From AR5 sp041497115 (GTDB lineage Bacteria > Methylomirabilota > Methylomirabilia > Rokubacteriales > CSP1-6), in assembly GCA_041497115.1 (NCBI GenBank), contig JBGQFW010000027.1:1-44257 (forward strand): a DNA stretch of 44,257 nt, given 5' to 3'. Below are positions 8,073-17,019 of the stretch, in pieces. Made by a program: the position numbers and the translations under genes. The notes beneath the pieces are model-generated. The model saw only the letters and a list, made by a program, of their open reading frames with translations, ran no database searches and was not told where the DNA came from. Each line of letters starts with the position of its first letter. The stretch's first letter is position 1.

Positions 8073-9244
8073 TTCGATGAGCCTCCGACCCGCGCGGCGA
8101 TCCACTCCTGCACCCGGCGGCGGGCCTCCGCGTCCACGCTCACGCACTGCTCGATGGACGCGAGCGGAGCCGGCGGCAGGTGATCGAGCGCGCGCTCAAC
8201 GAGCGCGGGGATGTCCACGAACGCGATGCGGCGGTCGAGGAAGGCCGCGACCGCCACCTCGTTGGCGGCGTTTAGCACGGCGGGCGCCGTCCCGCCGCTC
8301 GCCAGCGCGGCGCGGGCCAGGCGCAGGCACGGGAACGTGCCCGGGTCGGGCGGAAAGAACGTCAGCGCGCCCGTGCGCGTGAGGTCGAGACGGGCGGCCG
8401 GCGTGGGCCGGCGCTCGGGGTAGGTCAGCGCGTAGAGGATCGGGATGCCCATGTCGGCCACGCCGAGCTGGGCGATGACGCACCCGTCGATGTATTCGAC
8501 CATCGAGTGCACGATGGACTGCGGGTGCACGATCACCTGCACCTGGTCGGGCTCGACGTCGAACAGCCAGCGGGCCTCGATGATCTCCAGCCCCTTGTTC
8601 ATCAGGGTGGCGGAGTCGATCGTAATCTTGGCGCCCATCTTCCAGGTCGGATGCTTGAGCGCGTCCTCCACGGTGATCGCCGCGAACCGCTCGCGCGGCC
8701 ACTCGCGGAAGGGACCGCCGGAGGCGGTCAGGAGGATCCGGTGGACGTCGCCACGGTTGTGGCCGACGAGGCACTGGAAGACCGCGCTGTGCTCGGAGTC
8801 CACCGGCAGCAGCGGGACGCCGCGGCGCCGGGCCGCCGCGGTCATGAGGCTGCCCGCCATCACCAGCGTCTCCTTGTTGGCGAGGGCCATCGTGCGGCCG
8901 GCCTCGATGGCGGCCATCGTCGGCAGCAGGCCGGCGCCCCCGACCAGCGCCGAGACGACCACGTCGGCTGCCACGTCACGCGCGAGCGCCACCAGCCCCT
9001 CCGGCCCAGCCAGCAGCTCGGGCCGCGGCGAGGGCAGCAGCCGGGCCAGCCGGTCGCGGGCGCCGGCGTCGAGGAGCGCGACCGCCTGCGGCGAGTACTT
9101 GCGGCATAGCTCGGCGACCAGCTCCACGTTGGAGCCGCGCGCGGCCAACCCGGCGACGGCGAACTCGTCGGAGAAGCTCGAGACCAGCTCGAGCGTGCGC
9201 AGCCCGATGGACCCGGTCGCACCGAGGATCGTCACTCGCTTCAT
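8069..9244 (-). CDS. dxr: 1-deoxy-D-xylulose 5-phosphate reductoisomerase
   Basis: Dxr makes MEP from DXP, the committed step of the MEP pathway. The 391-residue form starts at the ATG overlapping the cdsA stop (ATGA) and opens MKRVTILGATGSIGL, the NADPH-binding glycine motif. Family signatures follow: ALANKETLVMAG, VDSEHSAVFQCL, ILTASGGPF and HPTWKMGAKITIDSATLMNKGLE around the metal and substrate site. The C-terminal helical domain is present. A start two codons earlier is possible. Together with ispG and uppS in the same operon it links isoprenoid synthesis to the cell-envelope lipid carrier. Confidence 0.97.
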   Translation of the reverse strand: MKRVTILGATGSIGLRTLELVSSFSDEFAVAGLAARGSNVELVAELCRKYSPQAVALLDAGARDRLARLLPSPRPELLAGPEGLVALARDVAADVVVSALVGGAGLLPTMAAIEAGRTMALANKETLVMAGSLMTAAARRRGVPLLPVDSEHSAVFQCLVGHNRGDVHRILLTASGGPFREWPRERFAAITVEDALKHPTWKMGAKITIDSATLMNKGLEIIEARWLFDVEPDQVQVIVHPQSIVHSMVEYIDGCVIAQLGVADMGIPILYALTYPERRPTPAARLDLTRTGALTFFPPDPGTFPCLRLARAALASGGTAPAVLNAANEVAVAAFLDRRIAFVDIPALVERALDHLPPAPLASIEQCVSVDAEARRRVQEWIAARVGGSSK

Positions 9245-10116
9245 GCGCACCCCGCCAGTCGGGAGAAGTAATAGAACGCGGGCAGATTGAACAGCAGGCT
9301 GTCGATCCGGTCGAGCACGCCGCCGTGGCCGGGGATGAGCGCGGCGGTGTCCTTGCGCCCCACACTGCGCTTGATCACCGACTCCGCCAGGTCACCCACC
9401 TGGCCGACCACGCCGAGCAGCGCCCCCCCGCCGATCATCGCGGCCACGCCGCAGGCCGGGAGCAGCCAGGCGCCGAGCAGGCCCCCGGCGATCATCGAGA
9501 CGACGAGCTGAGCGACGGCGCCCTCCACCGTCTTGCGCGGGCTCACGACCGGCGCCAGCGGGCGCCGGCCCAGCGTCGAGCCGACGGCGTAGGCGGCGGT
9601 CTCGCCGATCCACGTCACGCCGACCACGAACAGCACCAGCTCGTCGCCGCGCGGCGAGGTGTGACGCAGCAGGATGCCGTAGCCGAGCAGCCAGCCGACG
9701 TACAGCACGGGCAGCAGCGTGTTGGCGGCCGGCTCGAGGGCCGGCGCGTCGGCGCGCCAGATCGGCGCCGCGAAGATCACCCCGACGGCGAGGGTGAGCG
9801 CCAGCGCCGGCAGCATCGTCGGCGGCAGCATCCGGGAGGCGCCGAACGCCGCCGTCACCGCCGCGCCGGCGACGACGGCCAGGTCACGGTACACCGGACG
9901 CCCGGCCGTCTCGAGCATACGCGCGAGCTCCCACAGCGCCCGCGCGCTGGCGATCACCACCAGCGCGTCGAACGCCCAGGCGGGCGCCTTGACGACGATG
10001 AGCAGGAACAGCGGCAGCAGCACCAGCACGCTGAGGACGCGCTTCAGCAACGCCGGCCGCCAGACGCCGCCGACGAGCCATCCGGCCGGCAGGGCCGTGG
10101 CCACGTCACACCCCAC
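9241..10116 (-). CDS. cdsA: Phosphatidate cytidylyltransferase CdsA
   Basis: CdsA makes CDP-diacylglycerol for phospholipid synthesis. The product is up to 291 residues and highly hydrophobic, with about seven or eight membrane helices. The C-terminal signature GQVGDLAESVIKRSVGRKD followed by PGHGGVLDRIDSLL is diagnostic of the family. The first possible start is a GTG at 10116 that overlaps uppS by 11 bases; a GTG at 10104, just after the uppS stop, is an equal alternative. The stop overlaps dxr. The gene order uppS-cdsA-dxr-rseP is conserved across many phyla. Confidence 0.93.
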   Translation of the reverse strand: MGCDVATALPAGWLVGGVWRPALLKRVLSVLVLLPLFLLIVVKAPAWAFDALVVIASARALWELARMLETAGRPVYRDLAVVAGAAVTAAFGASRMLPPTMLPALALTLAVGVIFAAPIWRADAPALEPAANTLLPVLYVGWLLGYGILLRHTSPRGDELVLFVVGVTWIGETAAYAVGSTLGRRPLAPVVSPRKTVEGAVAQLVVSMIAGGLLGAWLLPACGVAAMIGGGALLGVVGQVGDLAESVIKRSVGRKDTAALIPGHGGVLDRIDSLLFNLPAFYYFSRLAGCA

Positions 10117-10879
10117 CGAACCGCCGCGAGCGCCGCTGGAAGTCGGCGATGGCGCGATAGAGGTCGGCGCGCCCGAAGTCGGGCCAGAGGGTCGGCGTCA
10201 TCCACAGCTCGGTATAGGCGATCTGCCACAGCAGGAAATTCGAGATGCGCATCTCGCCGCTGGTGCGGATCAGGAGGTCGGGATCCGGCACCCCGTCGGT
10301 GTAGAGCGCCTCGGCGACGTGCTTCTCGGAGATCTCCTCCGGCGCCAGCTCGCCGGCCCGCACCCGCCGGGCCAGCGTCCGGAACGCGTCCAGCAGCTCG
10401 TCGCGCCCGCCGTAGTTGAACGCCATCAGCAGCGTGAGGCCGGTGTTGCCCGCCGTCTCGTGCGCCACGTGGTCGATGCCGCGGCGCACCGGCAGCGGCA
10501 CGCCGGTGGGGCGCCCGATCACGCGCAGCCGCACGTTGCGCTCCATCAGCTCGGGCAGCTCACGGTAGATCGACTCCTCGAGCAGCCGCATCAGCGTGGT
10601 GACCTCGTCGGGGGGGCGGTTCCAGTTCTCCGTCGAGAACGCGTAGAGCGTGAGGAACCGGAGCCCGATGACGTCGGCGGCGCGCACGGCGGTGCGGGCC
10701 GACTTGACGCCCTCCCGGTGGCCGGCCACCCGCGGCAGCCCCTTGCCGGTGGCCCACCGTCCGTTGCCGTCCATGATGATCGCCACGTGGGCCGGCACCG
10801 GTTGCGACTGGACCAGCGCGAGCAGCTCCTGCTCGCCCAGCCCGTCGAGCGGCGCGATCGCCGGCGCCTTGCGTCTCAG
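10106..10879 (-). CDS. uppS: Undecaprenyl diphosphate synthase (start uncertain)
   Basis: UppS is a cis-prenyltransferase that builds the C55 lipid carrier. The family signatures HVAIIMDGNGRWA, GHREGVKS, LTLYAFSTENW, ALAFNYGGR-like MAFNYGGRDE and LLIRTSGEMRISNFLLWQ are all present. The start is unclear. No ATG, GTG or TTG lies between the frr stop and a GTG at 10798, only a few residues before the conserved core. Coding-like sequence extends to a CTG (10879) overlapping the frr stop and to an ATT three bases earlier. AGGAG sits 8 bases before that ATT. I place the start at CTG 10879 (257 residues); the conservative alternative is GTG 10798 (230 residues). Confidence 0.9.
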   Translation of the reverse strand: MRRKAPAIAPLDGLGEQELLALVQSQPVPAHVAIIMDGNGRWATGKGLPRVAGHREGVKSARTAVRAADVIGLRFLTLYAFSTENWNRPPDEVTTLMRLLEESIYRELPELMERNVRLRVIGRPTGVPLPVRRGIDHVAHETAGNTGLTLLMAFNYGGRDELLDAFRTLARRVRAGELAPEEISEKHVAEALYTDGVPDPDLLIRTSGEMRISNFLLWQIAYTELWMTPTLWPDFGRADLYRAIADFQRRSRRFGGV

Positions 10880-11442
10880 AATGAGAGGATCTCCTGCTCC
10901 TTCTTCTTCAGCAGCTCGTCCACCTTGGCGATGAAGCGATCGGTGGTCTTCTGCACCTGGTCGTGGGCGCGGCGCTCCTCGTCCTCCGGCGCCTTCTTGT
11001 CCTTGGCGACCGCCTTGAGCCGGTCGTTGGTCTCGCGGCGCACGTTGCGGACGGCGACGCGCGCGTCCTCGGCCATCTTGGCCACGGTCTTGACCAGCTG
11101 CTTGCGGCGCTCCTCGGTGGGCGTCGGCATCGCCAGGCGGATCACCTTGCCGTCGTTGACCGGCGTCAGCCCGAGGTCGGACTTCTGGATGGACTTCTCG
11201 ATGGCGCCGATCTGCCCCGCCTCCCACGGCTGGATGACCAGCGTGCGCGCGTCCGGGGTGGACACCGACGCCATCTGGTTGATGGGCGTGGGGGTGCCGT
11301 AGTAGTCGACGCGGATCGCGTCGAGCAGGCCGGCCGACGCGCGGCCGGTCCGGACCGTGGCGAACTCGCGGCTCAGCGCCTCCAGCGCCGCGTTCATGCG
11401 CGTGTCGACGTCCTTCAGCACAGCTTGCATGACGGCCTCCAT
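10876..11442 (-). CDS. frr: Ribosome recycling factor
   Basis: RRF splits the post-termination ribosome together with EF-G. The 188-residue length and the pattern VRTGRASAGLLD, VDYYGTPTPINQMASVS and DGKVIRLAMPTPTEERRK are typical. The C-terminal half is the long charged helical arm (NVRRETNDRLK and beyond). The ATG at 11442 lies one base after the pyrH stop; an internal ATG four codons later is possible. It sits in the conserved rpsB-tsf-pyrH-frr block. Confidence 0.97.
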   Translation of the reverse strand: MEAVMQAVLKDVDTRMNAALEALSREFATVRTGRASAGLLDAIRVDYYGTPTPINQMASVSTPDARTLVIQPWEAGQIGAIEKSIQKSDLGLTPVNDGKVIRLAMPTPTEERRKQLVKTVAKMAEDARVAVRNVRRETNDRLKAVAKDKKAPEDEERRAHDQVQKTTDRFIAKVDELLKKKEQEILSF

Positions 11443-11443
11443 C

Positions 11444-12184
11444 TCACGCCGTGGATGTGACGATCGAGCCCACCGGCTCGCCGCAGACGATGCGCTTGAT
11501 GTTGCCCGAGCGCGTGAGGTCGAAGACGATGATCGGCAGCTTGTTGTCCATGCAGAGCGAGATCGCGGTGGTGTCCATCACCTCGAGGCGGCGATTGAGC
11601 ACGTCGATGTAGGTCACCCGGGGCAGCCGCTCGGCGCCGGCGTCGCGGGCGGGATCTGCCGAGTAGATGCCGTCCACCTTGGTCGCTTTCATGATGACGT
11701 CGGCGCCGATCTCCACCGCGCGCAGCGCGCCCGCGGTGTCGGTGGTGAAGAACGGGTTGCCGGTGCCCGCCGCGAAGATGACGACCCGGCTCTTCTCCAG
11801 ATGGCGGATCGCCCGCCGGCGGATGTACGGCTCGGCCACCGCCCGCATCTCGATCGCCGACAGCACGCGCGTCTGGCAGCCGGCCTTTTCGAGCGAGTCC
11901 TGGAGCGCCAGCGCGTTCATGACGGTCGCCAGCATGCCCATGTAGTCGGCGGTGGCGCGCTCCATGCCCCCCGCGCTGGCCGCCACGCCGCGGAAGATGT
12001 TGCCCCCGCCGATGACGATGGCCACCTGCACGCCGAGCTCGATGACCTCGCGCACCTCGGTCCCGATCCGCACCAGCACGGTGGGATCGACCCCGTAGCC
12101 CTGGCTCCCGGCCAGCGCCTCGCCCGAGATCTTCAGGACGATGCGACGGTACGCCGGGCGCCGGCTACCGGCATCCGCCGGCAC
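11444..12184 (-). CDS. pyrH: Uridylate kinase PyrH
   Basis: PyrH phosphorylates UMP to UDP and belongs to the amino-acid-kinase fold, not the eukaryotic NMP kinases. The 246-residue protein shows LKISGEALAG near the N-terminus, IVIGGGNIFRG, FAAGTGNPFFTTDTA and MKATKVDGIYSADP. The chosen GTG (12184) is just after the tsf stop. The frame stays open further upstream within tsf without family similarity. The order tsf-pyrH-frr is conserved. Confidence 0.96.
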   Translation of the reverse strand: MPADAGSRRPAYRRIVLKISGEALAGSQGYGVDPTVLVRIGTEVREVIELGVQVAIVIGGGNIFRGVAASAGGMERATADYMGMLATVMNALALQDSLEKAGCQTRVLSAIEMRAVAEPYIRRRAIRHLEKSRVVIFAAGTGNPFFTTDTAGALRAVEIGADVIMKATKVDGIYSADPARDAGAERLPRVTYIDVLNRRLEVMDTTAISLCMDNKLPIIVFDLTRSGNIKRIVCGEPVGSIVTSTA

Positions 12185-12186
12185 GG

Positions 12187-12791
12187 CTAGCCGCCTCCAC
12201 CGACCTGGAAGCGCGAGAACCGCCGGACGCCGACCTTCTCCTTGGTGGCGGCGTTGACCCGGTCCACCAGCTCTTTGACCCGCATCTTGCCGGTCGCGTC
12301 CTTGACGAACGGCTGCTCGAGCAGGCACTGCTCGCTGAAGAACTTCTCGAGCTTGCCCTCGACGATCTTGTCGATCACCTGGGGCGGCTTCTTCTGGTCC
12401 GCCATCTGCTCGCGATAGATCTCGCGCTCCTTCTCGAGCACGGTGGCGGGCACGTCCTCGCGGGACACGTAGCTCGGGTTGCTGGCCGCCACCTGCATGG
12501 CGAGGTCGCGCACCAGCTCCTGGAAGGCGTCGGTCTTGGCGACGAAGTCGGTCTCGCAGTTGACCTCGATCAGCACCCCCAGCTTGCCGCCGGTGTGGAT
12601 GTAGGCGTGCACCACGCCGTCCTTGGCGTCGCGCCCCTCGCGCTTCTTGGCGTCGGCGAGCCCCTTCTTGCGCAGGAACTCGACGGCCTCGTCGAGGTTG
12701 CCGGCGGACGCCTGCAGCGCCGCCTTGCAGTCCATGACGCCGGCGCCGGTGCGCTCCCGCAGCTCCATCACGGTCTTGGCGTCGGCCGCCA

Positions 12792-12792
<1 letters not shown>
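12187..12792 (-). CDS. tsf: Elongation factor Ts (short form)
   Basis: EF-Ts is the nucleotide exchange factor for EF-Tu. The N-terminal domain has KTVMELRERTGAGVMDCKAAL and the core has EVNCETDFVAKTDAF, both diagnostic. At 201 residues it is the short single-core form seen in Thermus and several other phyla, not the about 283-residue two-subdomain form of E. coli. The C-terminus has VRELVDRVNAATKE-like sequence. The ATG overlaps the rpsB stop (TGATG). Confidence 0.96.
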
Positions 12793-13562
<770 letters not shown>

Positions 13563-13596
13563 GCGTCCCCCTTCGGTTGTCCCTCCGCCGCGCGAC

Positions 13597-13618
13597 GGCG
13601 CCGACCCCTGTCGGCGCC
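13597..13618 (-). promoter_or_regulatory. Perfect hairpin in the rpsB leader
   Basis: A nine-base-pair perfect stem (GGCGCCGAC / GTCGGCGCC) with a four-base loop lies 35-56 bases before the rpsB ATG and after the argJ stop. No T-tract follows on either strand, so an intrinsic terminator is unlikely. Many bacteria regulate rpsB through an S2-binding leader structure. That role is an inference from position and shape only. Confidence 0.45.
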
Positions 13619-13651
13619 CACCGAGGAAGCGCGGCGTGCGTAATGGTACTG

Positions 13652-14866
13652 CTACGTCGTGTACTTGCCGTTGAGCCGGACGTACTCCTCGCTCAGGTCG
13701 CAGGTCCAGACGCGCTCTTCGCCGCGCCCGAGTCCCAGATCGATCGTGATCTCGTACTCCTGCCCGCCCATGATCTCCCGGATGCGCTCCAGGCGCACGC
13801 CTTCTCTCAGCGCGCCCCGCTCGACCAGGGCTTCGTCGCCGAAGGCGATCGCCACCTTGTCCTGGTCCACCCGGGCGGCGGACTTGCCGAGCGCCATCAT
13901 GATCCGGCCCCAGTTAGGGTCGGCGCCGTTGATGGCGGTCTTGACGAGCGGCGAGTTGGCGACGGTCCGGGCCGCCACCAGCGCGTCGCGGCGGCTGGCG
14001 GCGCCGCGCACGGTGACGGTCACCAGCTTGGTGGCGCCCTCCCCGTCGGCCACCAGCATCCGGGCCAACCGGGTCATCAGCGCCTCGACGCCGTCGGCGA
14101 ATTGCCGCAACCCGCGGCCGCCCGCCTCCAGCGGCCGGTTCTCGGCCAGGCCGTTGGCGAGCATCGCGACGGTGTCGCTGGTGGACTGATCGGAGTCCAC
14201 GGTGACGCGATTGAACGAGCGGTCGACCGCGCGCCGGACGACGCCGGTCAGGACGCCGCGGGCGACGGCGGCGTCGGTCGCGACGAAGCAGAACATCGTC
14301 GCCAGGTGCGGCTCGAGCATCGCCACGCCCTTGGCGATGCCGCCCATGGTGACCATGCGGCCGTTCACCTCGACGCGGAGCGCCGCTTCCTTGGGGCGCG
14401 TGTCCGTCGTCATGATGGCCTCGGCGGCCGCCCGCCCGCCCTGGGGGGAGAGCGCCTTCACGAGCCGGGGCAGCGCGCCGCGGATCTTGTCCATCGGCAG
14501 CGGCGCGCCGATGACGCCAGTGGCGGCGATCAGCACGTGCGTGGCGGGGATGCGCAGCAGGTCCGCCACCGTCTTCGTCATCTCGCGCGCGTCCCGCAGC
14601 CCGCGCTCGCCCGTGCAGACGTTGGCGCAGCCGCTGGAGGCGAGGATCGCCTGGGCCGCCCCGCCGCGCGCGTGCTCCATCGAGACCAGCACCGGCGCGC
14701 CCTTGACCTGATTGGAGGTGAACACCGCGGCCGAGCGCGCCGGGCTCGGCGAGTGGATCAGCGCCATGTCCTTGCGGCCGCTCGGCTTGATGCCGGCCGC
14801 CACCCCGCCGGCCAGGATCCCCGGCACGGCGGTGATGCCGCCCTCGAGCCACTCGATCTCGGCCAT
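13652..14866 (-). CDS. argJ: Bifunctional ornithine acetyltransferase / N-acetylglutamate synthase
   Basis: ArgJ recycles the acetyl group in arginine synthesis, moving it from N-acetylornithine to glutamate. The 404-residue precursor shows the autoprocessing region KGVAMLEPHLATMFCF; the Thr of the ATM motif is the expected N-terminal nucleophile of the beta chain. Other family segments are GITAVPGILAGGVAAGIK near the start, SGCANVCTG, ATGVIGAPLPMDKI, TVDSDQSTSDTV, and INGADPNWGR towards the end. I chose the ATG at 14866, five bases after the argC stop. Whether it is mono- or bifunctional cannot be told from sequence alone. Confidence 0.95.
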   Translation of the reverse strand: MAEIEWLEGGITAVPGILAGGVAAGIKPSGRKDMALIHSPSPARSAAVFTSNQVKGAPVLVSMEHARGGAAQAILASSGCANVCTGERGLRDAREMTKTVADLLRIPATHVLIAATGVIGAPLPMDKIRGALPRLVKALSPQGGRAAAEAIMTTDTRPKEAALRVEVNGRMVTMGGIAKGVAMLEPHLATMFCFVATDAAVARGVLTGVVRRAVDRSFNRVTVDSDQSTSDTVAMLANGLAENRPLEAGGRGLRQFADGVEALMTRLARMLVADGEGATKLVTVTVRGAASRRDALVAARTVANSPLVKTAINGADPNWGRIMMALGKSAARVDQDKVAIAFGDEALVERGALREGVRLERIREIMGGQEYEITIDLGLGRGEERVWTCDLSEEYVRLNGKYTT

Positions 14867-14871
14867 CCCGC

Positions 14872-15936
14872 TCAGGGGTACACCGGGGCGGCTTCGAGCC
14901 CGGTGCGCTCGTTCCAGCCGAGCAGGATGTTGAGGTTCTGCACCCCGTTGGCCGAGCCGCCCTTGCCCAGGTTGTCGATGGCCGACACGCACACGGCGCG
15001 GTTGACGCGCGGATCGGCGACGACCGCGACGTCGCAGTAATTGGAGCCGACGACGTGCCGGGTGGTGGGCCGCTCGTCCTCGCCCAGCACGCGCACGAAC
15101 GGCTCGCCCGCGTAGAAATCGCGGTACACCCGCGTCAGGTCGGCGGTGGTGAGGGCGCCGGCGAGGGGGACCGAGGCGGTCGTGAACAGGCCGCGCGTGA
15201 GCGGCAGCAGGTGCGGCGTGAAACCGACGCGCACCGGGCTGCCGGCCAGCGCCGAGAGCTCCTGCTCGATCTCCGGCGTGTGGCGGTGGGTGCCGATGCC
15301 ATAGGCCTGCACGTTCTCGTTAGCCTCGGTGTAGAGGTACATCGGCTCGACCTTGCGCCCCTGGGCGCCGGCGCCGCTCAGCCCCGACTTGCCGTCGATG
15401 ACGATGCCGTCGAGCCGCGCCAGCCCGTTGCGCAGCAGCGGGGCGATCGCCAGCACCGCGCCGACCGGATAGCAGCCGGGCGAGGCCACCAGCGAGGCGC
15501 CCGCGATCGCCTTGCGGTGCAGCTCGGGCAGGCCGTAGACGGCCTCGGCGAGGCCGGGGGCGTCGAGGTGCGGCGTCTTGTACCAGGTCACGTAGTCCTG
15601 GGCGTCGCGCAGGCGATAGTCGGCCGACAGGTCGATGACCTTCCGCCCCGCCGCGCGGAGCAGCGGCACCGCGCGCTGCGACTCCATGTGCGGCAGCGCC
15701 AGGAAGACCACGTCGGCGGCGCCGGCCAGCCAGTCGGCGTCCAGGTCGTGGAAGACGAGGTCGGTGAGCCCGCGCAGGTGCGGGTAGGCGCGGCCGAGCG
15801 GCTCGCCGGCCAGCCGCTCGGACGTCACGCCGGTGAGGGTGACGCGCGGATGGACGAGCAGCAGCCGCAGCAACTCGGCGCCCATGTACCCGCTGGCGCC
15901 GGCGACGGCAACGCGGATCCGGTCGGCGGTGGGCAC
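14872..15936 (-). CDS. argC: N-acetyl-gamma-glutamyl-phosphate reductase
   Basis: ArgC carries out the third step of arginine synthesis. The 354-residue protein has the NADP-binding GASGYMGAELLRLL motif, the active-site Cys in SPGCYPVGA (around residue 160) and the catalytic His region GTHRHTPEIEQE. A C-terminal NLGKGGSANGVQNLNIL signature is also present. The GTG start at 15936 lies five bases after the rpsI stop. The rplM-rpsI-argC-argJ order links arginine synthesis to ribosomal-protein transcription, an arrangement seen in several bacterial phyla. Confidence 0.95.
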   Translation of the reverse strand: MPTADRIRVAVAGASGYMGAELLRLLLVHPRVTLTGVTSERLAGEPLGRAYPHLRGLTDLVFHDLDADWLAGAADVVFLALPHMESQRAVPLLRAAGRKVIDLSADYRLRDAQDYVTWYKTPHLDAPGLAEAVYGLPELHRKAIAGASLVASPGCYPVGAVLAIAPLLRNGLARLDGIVIDGKSGLSGAGAQGRKVEPMYLYTEANENVQAYGIGTHRHTPEIEQELSALAGSPVRVGFTPHLLPLTRGLFTTASVPLAGALTTADLTRVYRDFYAGEPFVRVLGEDERPTTRHVVGSNYCDVAVVADPRVNRAVCVSAIDNLGKGGSANGVQNLNILLGWNERTGLEAAPVYP

Positions 15937-15941
15937 GGCGT

Positions 15942-16340
15942 TCAGCGCTTGGAGTACTGGAACTTCTGCCGCGCGCCGGGCTGGCCGTACTTCTTGCGCT
16001 CGCGCATGCGCGGGTCGCGCGTCAGCAGCCCCGCCTTCTTGAGCGGTGACCGGAGGTTTTGGTCGAACCGCGCGAGCGCTCGCGACAGCCCGTGCCGGAC
16101 CGCGCCGGCCTGGCCGGTGGGGCCGCCGCCGGCCACCGTGCAGACGACGTCGAACTGGCCGGCGGTGCTCGTGACCTCGAAGGGCTGCGCGATGATCATG
16201 CGCAGCGTCTCGCGGGGAAAGTAGTCCTCGAACGTGCGGCGGTTGACCGTCACCCGGCCCGAGCCGGGGCGGATCCACACGCGGGCCACGGACGTCTTGC
16301 GCCGTCCGGTGCCGTAGAACCTGTCGACCACGGTCGCCAT
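15942..16340 (-). CDS. rpsI: 30S ribosomal protein S9 (uS9)
   Basis: The 132-residue protein has FYGTGRRKTSVARVWIRPG near the N-terminus, GGGPTGQAGAVRHGLSRAL in the middle and the basic RMRERKKYGQPGARQKFQ tail ending SKR, which reaches towards the ribosomal P site. Its ATG abuts the rplM stop. Confidence 0.97.
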   Translation of the reverse strand: MATVVDRFYGTGRRKTSVARVWIRPGSGRVTVNRRTFEDYFPRETLRMIIAQPFEVTSTAGQFDVVCTVAGGGPTGQAGAVRHGLSRALARFDQNLRSPLKKAGLLTRDPRMRERKKYGQPGARQKFQYSKR

Positions 16341-16790
16341 TTAGCGCCCCTCCCCGCCGCGGGCCGCCGGCAGCGCCTGAGGCTGCTGCGCCTCGTGCGG
16401 ATGCGCCGCGCCCCGGTAGACCTTCAGCTTCTTGGCCATCGCCCGCCCCAGCCGATTCTTGGGCAGCATCCCCTGCACCGCCCACTCGATCACCCGCTCG
16501 GGATGGCTCCGGACCATCTTCTCGAACGAGACCTCGCGCAGGCCGCCGATGTAGCCGGAGTGCCAGCGGTACAGCTTGTCGGTGCGCTTGCGCCCGGTCA
16601 CCTGGATCTTCTCGGCGTTCACGACGACGACGTGGTCGCCGACGTCGAGATGCGGCGTGAACATGGTCTTGTGCTTGCCCCTCAGGATCGACGCCACGCG
16701 GGTCGCCAGACGCCCGAGCACCTGCCCGTCGGCATCCACGAGGAACCACTTGCGCTCGATCTCGCTCTCTTTCGGCACCGGCGTCGCCAT
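16341..16790 (-). CDS. rplM: 50S ribosomal protein L13 (uL13)
   Basis: The 149-residue protein shows RKWFLVDADGQVLGRLATRVASILRGKHK, GDHVVVVNAEKIQVTG and the MLPKNRLGRAMAKKLKVY segment. The start is the ATG at 16790, six bases after AGGA; a GTG one codon earlier is also in frame. It is first in the rplM-rpsI-argC-argJ operon and has its own promoter and a leader of about 180 bases. In E. coli and Firmicutes, L13 is known to repress its own operon through the leader RNA, so the unusual leader here deserves attention. Confidence 0.96.
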   Translation of the reverse strand: MATPVPKESEIERKWFLVDADGQVLGRLATRVASILRGKHKTMFTPHLDVGDHVVVVNAEKIQVTGRKRTDKLYRWHSGYIGGLREVSFEKMVRSHPERVIEWAVQGMLPKNRLGRAMAKKLKVYRGAAHPHEAQQPQALPAARGGEGR

Positions 16791-16796
16791 CACTAT

Positions 16797-16909
16797 CCTT
16801 TCGCAGGCTCGGGACGGGCTTTGCCTACGGCTTTGCCGACGTCCTGCGGCTCGCCCCGCACTTTCACAGGCTCGCCTCGGACGGGCTTCGCCGACGTCCT
16901 GCGGCTCGC
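16797..16909 (-). repeat. Imperfect duplication with nested hairpins in the rplM leader
   Basis: Two adjacent copies (16861-16909 and 16797-16854) share the block GCGAGCCGCAGGACGTCGGC and the ending GCCTG(T/C)GAAAG. Within each, GGACG...CGTCC flanks GGC-GAA-GCC or GGC-AAA-GCC, so each copy can fold. The copy nearer the gene carries the inner GGCAAAGCC element twice. The second copy runs directly into the AGGA ribosome-binding site of rplM. It could be a regulatory leader or a copy of a dispersed repeat family. Confidence 0.75.
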
Positions 16910-16976
16910 ACTACCACTACACCACTCGGCTATGTGCGTAAGTGGGCGTCGTGGATGAGAAAATTTACAACGAATC

Positions 16977-17005
16977 ACTGTAGGCCAAAAGGCCCCGAGT
17001 GTCAA
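16977..17005 (-). promoter_or_regulatory. Near-consensus sigma-70 promoter for rplM-rpsI-argC-argJ
   Basis: On the minus strand a perfect TTGACA (17000-17005) is followed, after exactly 17 bp, by TACAGT (16977-16982), which matches four of six -10 bases. It points at rplM, predicting a start near 16970 and a leader of about 180 bases. It lies immediately downstream of the nth stop. Confidence 0.75.
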
Positions 17006-17019
17006 GGAACCACGCCGCG

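Noticed and set aside
16873..16945. Sequence in the rplM leader (minus strand, near 16900-16935) that looks like the D-arm of a tRNA
   Set aside because: No acceptor stem, anticodon arm or T-arm could be paired around it, and the repeat structure explains the sequence.
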